From Acholeplasmatales bacterium (GTDB taxonomy: Bacteria > Bacillota_I > Bacilli_A > Acholeplasmatales > Anaeroplasmataceae), in NCBI GenBank assembly GCA_017454375.1, contig JAFTDB010000005.1:1-64000 (forward strand): a stretch of DNA of 64,000 nucleotides, in the 5' to 3' direction. This document shows positions 53,446 to 61,500 of this stretch, in pieces (the stretch's first letter is position 1; each line of letters starts with the position of its first letter). A program made the translations under genes and the position numbers. The notes beneath the pieces were generated by a model. That model did not search any database. It worked only from the letters and a program-made list of their open reading frames with translations, and was not told the DNA's origin.

Positions 53446-54048
53446 CTATCCTCTGTTATAGTATTCGACGATTTGTTGTTCGTTGATTTCTGGTAAGAAT
53501 TCGCTTCTTTCAGGTAATCTTACTAAGCTACCAACTTGCTTGTCAGCATCGAATGATAAGTAATCTGCTCTAACAACCTTAGCTTCTAATGCAGCCTTAA
53601 CAACTGCTAAATTCTTAGAAGATTCTTTCATAGAGATTGTTTGACCAGGTTGAATACGGTATGAAGGGATATCTACCTTTTTACCATCAACTAGGATATG
53701 ACCATGGTTAACTAATTGTCTAGCTTGTGCTCTAGTAGAAGCGAAGCCTAATCTGTAAACTAGGTTGTCTAAACGACATTCTAATAAGATTAAGAAGTTA
53801 ACACCAGTCTTACCAGCCATCTTAGATGCTAGTTCGAAAGTCTTGTAGAATTGTTTTTCAGACATACCATATGTAAATCTTACTTTTTGTTTTTCTCTTA
53901 ATTGCATAGCATATTCACTTGGTTTGCCACGTTTTTGACCATGTTGACCAGGTGCATATTTTCTCTTTACAATTTCTTTACCAGTTTCGCTGATAGAATA
54001 ACCTAATCTACGAGAAACTTTCCATGTTGATCCTGTAAATCTTGACAT
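53446..54048 (-). CDS. rpsD: 30S ribosomal protein S4 (uS4)
   Basis: Protein of 200 residues. N-terminal [37 protein letters not shown] and the S4 RNA-binding domain [27 protein letters not shown] identify it. It nucleates 30S assembly and binds 16S rRNA. It stands alone, outside the alpha operon, as in B. subtilis. It follows AAAGGAGG and a structured leader of about 155 bases with its own promoter, which suggests autoregulation. Confidence 0.98.
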   Translation of the reverse strand: MSRFTGSTWKVSRRLGYSISETGKEIVKRKYAPGQHGQKRGKPSEYAMQLREKQKVRFTYGMSEKQFYKTFELASKMAGKTGVNFLILLECRLDNLVYRLGFASTRAQARQLVNHGHILVDGKKVDIPSYRIQPGQTISMKESSKNLAVVKAALEAKVVRADYLSFDADKQVGSLVRLPERSEFLPEINEQQIVEYYNRG

Positions 54049-54205
54049 ATTTAATTTTCCTCCTTTATATATTTCGGAGTAAGGTTTCTATTACTACTAG
54101 GATATCTTAAATTGGAATTTCACCATCAAGCAGCTAAGGTTACTTTTTAAACTAGTGCTTTAAGATATTTACTAATACTTTTAGAATGCTGCCTTTTACT
54201 CACGC
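54049..54205 (-). promoter_or_regulatory. structured 5' leader of rpsD, candidate S4 autoregulatory RNA
   Basis: On the minus strand the leader contains pairs that could stack: ATATCTTAAA (about 54160-54170) with TTTAAGATAT (about 54104-54113), GCAGC with GCTGC, and ACTAG with CTAGT that could form a pseudoknot. B. subtilis rpsD is repressed by S4 binding to such a leader. Assignment rests on position and pairing, not on a covariance-model match. Confidence 0.6.
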
Positions 54206-54211
54206 TGCGTA

Positions 54212-54240
54212 ATTATATCATAAATGATATCGCATTTCAA
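54212..54240 (-). promoter_or_regulatory. sigma-A promoter of rpsD
   Basis: Minus strand TTGAAA (54240-54235) and TATAAT (54217-54212) are separated by 17 bases. The expected start of transcription is near 54205. Confidence 0.88.
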
Positions 54241-54477
54241 CATAAAAATTCATTTTTTTATTCACTACTCGATTTTTAATAAAAAATACTTAAAAAACAA
54301 CAGAAATAGTAGTGAAATTGTTCTTTAAGTAAATCTTTTAAAATAATATATTAGTAGCAATAATTTAGTGAATAAATGCGAAAGGGAGTAGCGCTAACTA
54401 CTCCCTTTCTTTTGATTTGTTGACAATGACCGCCGTCATTACCTATATTATAAGCTATAAAAGTTAAAAAAACAATA
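54241..54477. other. intergenic region with two hairpins and promoter-like boxes, no ORF
   Basis: Contents: an inverted repeat TTCACTACT (54261-54269) / AGTAGTGAA (54308-54316); a 12-bp perfect hairpin GAAAGGGAGTAG / CTACTCCCTTTC (54380-54409) followed on the plus strand by TTTTGATTTG; then TTGACA (54420-54425), an inverted repeat AATGAC/GTCATT in the spacer, and TATATT (54444-54449), 18 bases away. The minus strand has TTGTTT-17-TATAAT over 54448-54476. No coding frame of note. The hairpin may terminate a short plus-strand RNA or, with a poor T-run, the msr gene on the minus strand. Confidence 0.5.
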
Positions 54478-54954
54478 TTAATCGAATAACTTGATATTTG
54501 TCTTACTTAGTTCAATCTCAATTATTTTAACTGCATCCTCTAAGTATTTAGCATCAATTTCACTAAATCTATCATAGATAGGGGCATCTATATCAAGAAG
54601 ACCAATTGTCTTACCATTTAGGTGAAGAGGTACGCATATTTCTGACTTAGAATTAGAATCACACGCTATATGGCCTTTAAATTCATTTACGTTAGCTACA
54701 ACCTGTGTTTGATTAGTTGTAATAGTATAACCACATACCCCCTTACTTAATGGAATATTGATACATGCAGGCTTTCCTACAAATGGTCCTAAATGTAGGC
54801 TGTTATCCTTTAATATATAAAAGCCAACCCAATTTAAATTATCCAAGGAATCATAAATTAGGGCAGAAGCATTCGCTAGAATTGTAAAATCATATTTATT
54901 ATCCTCAATTAAAGACTTCAATGTTACTAATAATTGTTCATATTTTTCGTTCAT
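54478..54954 (-). CDS. msrC: free methionine-R-sulfoxide reductase (GAF domain)
   Basis: Protein of 158 residues, one GAF domain. LNWVGFYILKDNSLHLGPF, GKPACINIPLSKGVCGYTI and FKGHIACDSNSKSEICVPL hold the three Cys used by fRMsr for catalysis and disulfide exchange. GLLDIDAPIYDRF closes the domain. It reduces free Met-R-sulfoxide. Ribosome binding site AAGGGAG precedes it on the minus strand. It diverges from the feo operon. Confidence 0.88.
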   Translation of the reverse strand: MNEKYEQLLVTLKSLIEDNKYDFTILANASALIYDSLDNLNWVGFYILKDNSLHLGPFVGKPACINIPLSKGVCGYTITTNQTQVVANVNEFKGHIACDSNSKSEICVPLHLNGKTIGLLDIDAPIYDRFSEIDAKYLEDAVKIIEIELSKTNIKLFD

Positions 54955-55020
54955 TTTGATTTTTCTCCCTTAATGCTGATATTTTACTAAAAAAATGGCT
55001 AAAAATCTAGCAAAAATGTA

Positions 55021-55049
55021 TTGACAATAAAAGTTAGTTGATGTAAACT
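55021..55049 (+). promoter_or_regulatory. sigma-A promoter of the feo operon
   Basis: TTGACA at 55021-55026 and TAAACT at 55044-55049 are 17 bases apart. Metal-repressor-like boxes overlap the spacer and the transcription start. Confidence 0.75.
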
Positions 55050-55079
55050 ATTTGTCGAAGTTAGTTAAACAAAACTAAC
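55033..55079 (+). promoter_or_regulatory. two candidate DtxR/MntR-type operator boxes
   Basis: Box 2, GTTAGTTAAACAAAACTAAC at 55060-55079, has perfect 7-bp arms GTTAGTT/AACTAAC. Box 1 at 55033-55051 has the same left arm GTTAGTT and an imperfect right arm AAACTAT. The AGTTAG...CTAAC style resembles sites of iron- or manganese-dependent DtxR-family repressors. Box 1 lies between -35 and -10, box 2 just past the transcription start. Confidence 0.65.
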
Positions 55080-55098
55080 CATATAAAAATTAACAAGC

Positions 55099-55141
55099 AA
55101 TCTTATCTAATATCCCTCTTAATGTATTTGTAGATAAGATT
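55099..55141 (+). other. hairpin in the feoA leader
   Basis: Perfect 11-bp inverted repeat AATCTTATCTA (55099-55109) / TAGATAAGATT (55131-55141) with a 21-base loop, between the operator and the feoA ribosome binding site. It is not followed by a T run long enough for a terminator. It could stabilise the mRNA or regulate translation. Confidence 0.55.
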
Positions 55142-55166
55142 ACTTTTACGAATGGAGAGAAATTTT

Positions 55167-55415
55167 ATGGAAAAAGATTTAAGCACCTTTAAAATAGGCG
55201 AATCTGGTGTAATCAAATTTGTCTCTGGCGAAGGAAGAGTCAGAAGAAGACTATTTGATATGGGCGTTACACCAGGTGCTCATGTTTGCTTAAGAAAGAA
55301 AGCACCTCTAGGAGATCCACTAGAAATAACTATTAGAGGTTATGAATTAACACTAAGAAAGGTTGAAGCAAAGCTTGTCTTATGCGTAATGGATGAAAAA
55401 GGAGGAAATGAATAA
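55167..55415 (+). CDS. feoA: ferrous iron transport protein A
   Basis: SH3-like protein of 82 residues: STFKIGESGVIKFVSGEG, RRRLFDMGVTPGAHVCLRKK and LGDPLEITIRGYELTLRK are the family pattern. It assists FeoB in Fe(II) uptake. ATG 55167 is chosen because GGAGAGA lies 7 bases before it; the in-frame ATG at 55152 is part of that site. The stop overlaps the feoB start (TAATG). Confidence 0.94.
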   Translation: MEKDLSTFKIGESGVIKFVSGEGRVRRRLFDMGVTPGAHVCLRKKAPLGDPLEITIRGYELTLRKVEAKLVLCVMDEKGGNE

Positions 55416-58093
55416 TGAAGCATTTTGCTCTTGCAGGTAACCCTAACTGTGGTAAAACAACATTATATAATGCCTTAACTGGTTCAACAGCTCATGTTGG
55501 TAACTGGCCTGGTGTTACAGTTGAAAAAAGAGAAGGTACATATAAGAAATTAGAAGAGCCTATCTCAATTGTAGACTTACCTGGTATTTATTCACTTTCA
55601 CCTTATACTCCTGAAGAGGTCATCTCAAGAGATTATATCGTAGAATCTAAACCAGATTGTGTTATCAATATCATTGATGGTACAAACCTAGAACGTAACC
55701 TATATTTAACTACTCAAATTTTGGAAATGGATGTTCCAGTAGTAGTTGCAGTTAATATGATGGATCTAGTTGAAAAAAATGGTGATAGAATTAACTGTGA
55801 AGAGCTTGAAAGAAAATTAGGTATCCCTGTTGTAGCTATTTCAGCTCAACATAATACAAATATGGATATCCTAATGCAAAGAGCTTATGAAGAATCAAAA
55901 AATAAAAGAGTTGGCTCAACTGTATTAGAAAATACAGAAATTAAAGGCTTAATTGAAGATGTAAAGGAAGAACTAGCTTTAGAAGAAGTTCCATCTCCTA
56001 CATTCTATGCAATTAAGCTAATTGAAGAGGATGAAATTATTGTTAAGAAATATCCTAAGGCTTTAAAGAAGGTTTTAGAATATAAACAAACATTTAATAG
56101 TCCAATCTTCGGCAATGACTTAGAAGCATTTGTTGCAGATGCTAAATATAAATATATAGTAGATAATTATTCACCTGTAAAAACAAAGGTAGAAGAAAAA
56201 GAAACAGATTCACTAGAACATACTAGAAAGATTGATAAGGTCTTAACTAATAGATGGGCTGGTATTCCAATCTTCTTAGTATTATTATTCTTAATTTTCC
56301 ACCTAACATTCAGTGAAAATCTATTTTATTTAGGTGGAATCTTCACTGCTAATGGTGTTCATCCTTCATTTGAAGGAACAATGTTTGAAGGATTATTCTG
56401 GACTGATGCCGGAATTAATTCTCCAGGTGTAATACTTCAATCATTTGTTACAAATTGTACTGATAAATTAAGTGAAGTAATTGGTAATGGTTTAGCTAGT
56501 GCTGGTACGGCATCCTGGGTAAGTGGCTTACTTGTTAATGGTATTTGTGCTGGTGTATTCTCTGTATTATCATTTGTTCCACAAATCTTATTGTTATTCC
56601 TATTCTTCTCAATTCTAGAAGATACTGGTTACATGGCAAGAGTTGCCTTCATCCTAGATAGATTATTTAGAAAATTCGGTCTATCAGGACGTGCATTTCT
56701 TCCAATGATTATGGGCTTCGGTTGTTCCGTTCCTGCCATGATTAACACTCGTACCCTTGCAGAAGAAAAAGAAAGAATTGCTACTATCCGTGTAATTCCA
56801 TTCTTCTCATGTGGTGCTAAATTACCTATCTTAACTGCCATTGCTGGTGGTATTTGTGAAGTATTTGGCTTCCCTAATGTTGATTTAATTACTTATTCAA
56901 TGTATTTAGTTGGTATTTGTACAGCCATCTTCACTGTTCTATTAATGCGTAATACATCACTTCGTGGTGAAATTCCTCCATTTATTATGGAATTACCTCA
57001 ATATCATATGCCTCAAGCTAAAGCATTATTTATTCACTTATGGGATAAATTAAAGGGCTATGTTAAAAAGGCATTCACTATTATCTTAGTTTCTACAATT
57101 ATTATTTGGGTATTACAATCATTTACATTCAACTGGAAATATATTGAACCAGCTGATGCAGTAGGCATTGTAAATGATAACTATTCATTAATCGTAGATG
57201 AAGAAGCAATCGCTTCTAAGAAACAAGAAATTGATAATGATACTTCATTATCTGCTGAAGAAAAAGCTTTAGAAAAACAAGATTTAGATGATCTACATAC
57301 AGCTTACATGGTATCACTTGTAGAGGTAGATCCAGAATTTGTAGGTGAAGATGGTGCAGCATCTGTTGAATTTGCTGATGTATATAATGCATATGCAGAA
57401 GCGAAAGAGGCTGCTGATGGCTCTGATGAACAAATTTATAATGAATTAATTCTTCCAGTTTTAAATAAAGCATTAGATGAATATAATGCGATTGTTCATA
57501 ATCCTGAATATCTAGATTCATCAGATTCAATCCTAGCTGGCATTGGTAAGATGGTTCAACCATTATTCACTCCAGTAGGCTTTGGTTCTCAATTAAATGA
57601 AAATGGTTGGGTATTTGGTGTATCAGCTGTAACAGGCTTAATTGCCAAAGAAAATGTAATTGCTACATTCTCAGTACTTGCTCAATCTGTTGTTGATAAA
57701 AATGTAAATACTGCAGAAGATTATTTAAATAAATTATATGTTGTATCTTCTGATGAAGATGGTGTTCCAGCAACTGTATCATTAATTGAAAATACAGGTA
57801 TCGAATTAAAGGGCTGGGGATTTAAAGGTTGGTCAATCCTAATTGCCTTCATTATCTTCAACATGACTACAATACCATGCTTTGCAGCTGTCGCAACAGC
57901 TCGTGGTGAGCTTGGTCATAAATATTTCAGAAATACAGTTATCTTCTGGTTAGTAACATCTTATTTAGTTGCTTCAGCATTCTATATTATGTTATCTGCT
58001 TGGTGGACATCATTTATAGTAGCTGGCCTAATCGCATTATCTGTATTCTTAATCCTCCAAATCAATAAGAAACGAGATCTAAATTTAGCATAA
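55415..58093 (+). CDS. feoB: ferrous iron transport protein B with enlarged loop
   Basis: Fe(II) transporter of 892 residues. The N-terminal G domain has GNPNCGKTTLYNALTG, VGNWPGVTVEKREG, DLPGIYSLSPYTPEE and NMMD. The membrane part has the Gate motifs (PFFSCGAKLPIL and GFGCSVPAMINTRTL). Between two membrane helices at about residues 580-700 there is a hydrophilic, acidic insert (for example SAEEKALEKQDLDDLHTAY) not present in E. coli FeoB. Ribosome binding site GGAGG. Confidence 0.95.
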   Translation: MKHFALAGNPNCGKTTLYNALTGSTAHVGNWPGVTVEKREGTYKKLEEPISIVDLPGIYSLSPYTPEEVISRDYIVESKPDCVINIIDGTNLERNLYLTTQILEMDVPVVVAVNMMDLVEKNGDRINCEELERKLGIPVVAISAQHNTNMDILMQRAYEESKNKRVGSTVLENTEIKGLIEDVKEELALEEVPSPTFYAIKLIEEDEIIVKKYPKALKKVLEYKQTFNSPIFGNDLEAFVADAKYKYIVDNYSPVKTKVEEKETDSLEHTRKIDKVLTNRWAGIPIFLVLLFLIFHLTFSENLFYLGGIFTANGVHPSFEGTMFEGLFWTDAGINSPGVILQSFVTNCTDKLSEVIGNGLASAGTASWVSGLLVNGICAGVFSVLSFVPQILLLFLFFSILEDTGYMARVAFILDRLFRKFGLSGRAFLPMIMGFGCSVPAMINTRTLAEEKERIATIRVIPFFSCGAKLPILTAIAGGICEVFGFPNVDLITYSMYLVGICTAIFTVLLMRNTSLRGEIPPFIMELPQYHMPQAKALFIHLWDKLKGYVKKAFTIILVSTIIIWVLQSFTFNWKYIEPADAVGIVNDNYSLIVDEEAIASKKQEIDNDTSLSAEEKALEKQDLDDLHTAYMVSLVEVDPEFVGEDGAASVEFADVYNAYAEAKEAADGSDEQIYNELILPVLNKALDEYNAIVHNPEYLDSSDSILAGIGKMVQPLFTPVGFGSQLNENGWVFGVSAVTGLIAKENVIATFSVLAQSVVDKNVNTAEDYLNKLYVVSSDEDGVPATVSLIENTGIELKGWGFKGWSILIAFIIFNMTTIPCFAAVATARGELGHKYFRNTVIFWLVTSYLVASAFYIMLSAWWTSFIVAGLIALSVFLILQINKKRDLNLA

Positions 58094-58094
58094 T

Positions 58095-58292
58095 ATGGCA
58101 TTATTCATTGAAATAATGACTGCCATAGCCGCTGTATCAGTTGTTGTGCTTGTTATAGGTAGATATATCTATAAGGAGCACAAGGGACTAAATCATCATG
58201 GCTGTGATGGTAGCTGCTCATATGTTGTTAAAAGAGGATTAAAGAATATTAGAAAAGAACTTGAAAAAGAACATTTTGGAAATTGCAAATAA
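58095..58292 (+). CDS. FeoB-associated Cys-rich membrane protein
   Basis: Protein of 65 residues: one membrane helix (IEIMTAIAAVSVVVLVIGRYIY), then a His/Cys segment HHGCDGSCSYVVKRG and a basic helical end. This matches the small FeoB-associated (p12-like) proteins that follow feoB in many Bacillota. It starts 1 bp after the feoB stop. It may bind iron or stabilise FeoB. Confidence 0.85.
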   Translation: MALFIEIMTAIAAVSVVVLVIGRYIYKEHKGLNHHGCDGSCSYVVKRGLKNIRKELEKEHFGNCK

Positions 58293-58309
58293 TGCAATTT
58301 CCTTTTTTT
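58278..58309 (+). terminator. terminator of the feo operon
   Basis: Perfect 10-bp stem GGAAATTGCA/TGCAATTTCC with an AATAA loop, then TTTTTTT. The stem includes the last codons of the small Feo protein. Confidence 0.93.
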
Positions 58310-58375
58310 ATGTTCATACCTTAATTCTTATGAAAATGGATTATAAAAAAGTAGCTAAATATTTATATATTTTTG

Positions 58376-58417
58376 ATATATTTTGATATGAAAAATTGCT
58401 TTACTATCAAAATATAT
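58376..58417. repeat. 13-bp inverted repeat ahead of the giant surface protein
   Basis: ATATATTTTGATA (58376-58388) and TATCAAAATATAT (58405-58417) are perfect complements with a 16-base loop, followed by GCTTTTTATT. Extra TTTTGATAT copies lie just upstream. It may be an operator or weak terminator. The rest of 58310-58565 is AT-rich with no convincing promoter. Confidence 0.5.
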
Positions 58418-58565
58418 GCTTTTTATTCACTTCATGAAAAAAATATGAAAATCATGAAAATAACACTTTAATTTTACATCTATTTTTGATAAAATATTGA
58501 CTAATTGTGGATTTTTTCGAAAGTCTGCATTTTTTAATAATAGAGAGAGGAAAAATTGAGGAGAA

Positions 58566-61500
58566 ATGAGAGGTAAATTAAGAAAAAGCATTATATTTTT
58601 GATATGCTTTGCCGTTATAGGCTTTGGCTTAGCAATATCAAATAATATTTATGCTGAAGAGACGTCACAGGTTGCTAATAATGAGACATCTAAATTATTA
58701 GTTAATGAGTCAACAACAATCACTGTTGCTACAGCTACTGAGGTTTATGTTAATGATGAATTACTTGAAGGAGACAAGATATTAACAGAAACTGGTAAAT
58801 ATGATGTTAAATATGTAAATATTAATCAAGTTATTTCAAAGGATGAAAATGGCGATGATATACTTGATGAGAATGATAATCCAGTATTTGAAGATGTAAT
58901 TACTGAATCTACTAAGACATATTACATCGTTAATCTAAGCTTTGAAGAGGACGAGGTTTATGCTAACGAATTAGAATTAAATTTAGAAGAGGTTAGCGGT
59001 GTAACTTATCTACTTAATGGTGAAGAGGTATCAGGAGATGTATTTGCAACTACAGAAGGAGTGAATACATTAACTATTAAAACAGCTCTTGAAGAGAAAT
59101 CTTATAGCTTTGAAATCTTCAAATTAACAAATAAAAAAGAACTAAATGGTAAAAGATTCACAACTATTCCAACTGTTGAATATACTTTAGGCACAAGTGC
59201 TTTAGTTTATGTAAATGATAAATTATATGATGGATCAATTACTAAAATTGGTAATTATCATTTTGAAGCAAAAAACACTAAGGGTGTTGTAATTGATGAA
59301 CTTGAATTCACAGTAGCCGCTACAGTAAGAATTAACGGTATAGAATATAAAGATATTGAATATACTGAATTAGAAATAAAAACATTAGGCTACAGTATTA
59401 ATAATTCAGGAGTTTCTTTAAAATCTAATACAAATAATTATGCCAAGATTGAATATAACCTAGAATGCAGTAAAGCTACTTTATCAAATAACGATATTTA
59501 TTCAGGCTATACTACATATAATCCAGGCTTAAATACTTTAGTATTAAATGGTGAAGGTTCATATTTCTTAACCATAACATTTAAAAATAATCCTACAACT
59601 AATATTATTTCTAACCATAAATATAATTCTGAGGTTTTACCAATTATATCTGGTGGTAAGATGATTATTAATGGTTATGAATTTTCTCAAGGAAGCACAA
59701 TTAAAACATCAGGCCTTTATGAAATGGTTATTAAGGGCTTAGAAACAGAAAGTGTTGCTACATACAAATTTGAAGTAGCTGAAGAAGAAATGAATATCAC
59801 TTCATCTTCATTTGATAGAGCTGTAATTCCAGCTAAAACAAATAACTACATGACTATTAATGGTACAAAGTATAATAGTGGAGATGTTATATCTGAGGCT
59901 GGTGAATATAAATTTGGCATCTATTATCCAACCTATAATGCATCAGATAATGTAGAAGGTGCAAAAGAATTATTAGATAGCTTTATTAAATCTAAATATG
60001 TAGCTTATAAGGAATATACATTTAAGATTAATAAGGGTATTAATATTGAAAATAATAAAGAATATTATGATTCTAAACAAATCCTATTCTCAGGTGTAGA
60101 TGAAATTGAATTAACATTTGAAGGTGTTACAACTACAATAACTGAATCAGGCTATCTTGCAAATAAGATTGGTGATTATAAGGTAGTATTTGATGGCACT
60201 ACATATAATTTTAGTATTACACCAAGCTTATTAGTATTTGAAAACCAAGTATATTTTAATAATGTAGTTGTTTTAAATGATTATGATTTTGTAAATGGAG
60301 TTAATTTCACACTTGAATGTGAAAATGGTACAACAGAGTCTAATAAATCAGAATATACTAATTCAGCTATTCTAAAGAAGAGCCTAGGAGTTGGTAGCTA
60401 TAAGCTAACTATCACAACTCTATTTGGCTATAAAAAGGAAGTTAGCTTCATCGTTATTAGCTCAAATGTAGTTAATAGAGGTGCTGCCTATAATAATGGT
60501 AAATCATTTAGCTTTAATATGTATGGCGTTAAAGCTTATTTAAATGCCCCAGAAACTTCTACAAGAAATAGATCTACAGCTTTATATCAAAATGAAAAAA
60601 TCAAGTCTGTAGGTAAGCATTATTTCATTTTTGAATTCAATGGAATTTCTACAACAGATGATGATACTGCAGTATTTTTCTATATAAGACCTATTGTCAC
60701 AAAGGATGGAGAGGCCACTACAGAAACTACCCTAAAGGGCGATTTTGAGGCTGAATTAACATTCAAGGATGGTAATGGTGAAGATATTGAAAATGATATC
60801 TATAAGCCACTTTATTTAGATGCTAACTCAAGAGCGTCTCAAATGGAAAAGGATAATTCTATTTATACATTTGATGAAATTGGTAACCATTATATCGATA
60901 TAAAGCTAGATGGTTATTCTTATAGAATAAATCTAACTATTAATTCATATTTCTATACAGATGAAATAAAAGATGAAAATAAGGTAGAATCAGCTTCTGC
61001 AGAAACTTATTTAAACACTCCAAATGTATATGAGTCAGAAGTAACATTTGTAAATGTGTTAAATGATAATTTAGCTGGCTATAAGCTAGATGATAAAGAT
61101 GAAGTAAATGGAATTAAGATCACTTCAATTGGTAACCATAAATTATATTTATATGGTACAAATAATTATAAAAAGGTCTTAGTATTTGTTGTTAAAGAAA
61201 GAGTAGAATTATCTACTAAAGAAGAACTATTACCACAAGCATCTTATGATACTTATACATACAACACCTCAATTTTAATTAAAATATTTGGTAACGGTGA
61301 ATTCTTACTTGATACAAATACTTATGAATCTGAATCATTAATTGACAAGGTAGGTAACCACCTACTAGTAATTAAAGGTGCAAATGGTTATACCAAAAAT
61401 TATAGATTTAGAATTACTGAATCATTAAAAGTTAATTATAAGGGTGTAAAATCAAATGAATTATTAACATCTTATGATGAAGCATTTGATTTTGGAATTA

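Noticed and set aside
57216-57563. Reverse-strand open frame in feoB, rich in His, Leu and Gln
   Set aside because: It is the antisense of the acidic FeoB insert; the odd composition is a by-product of that.
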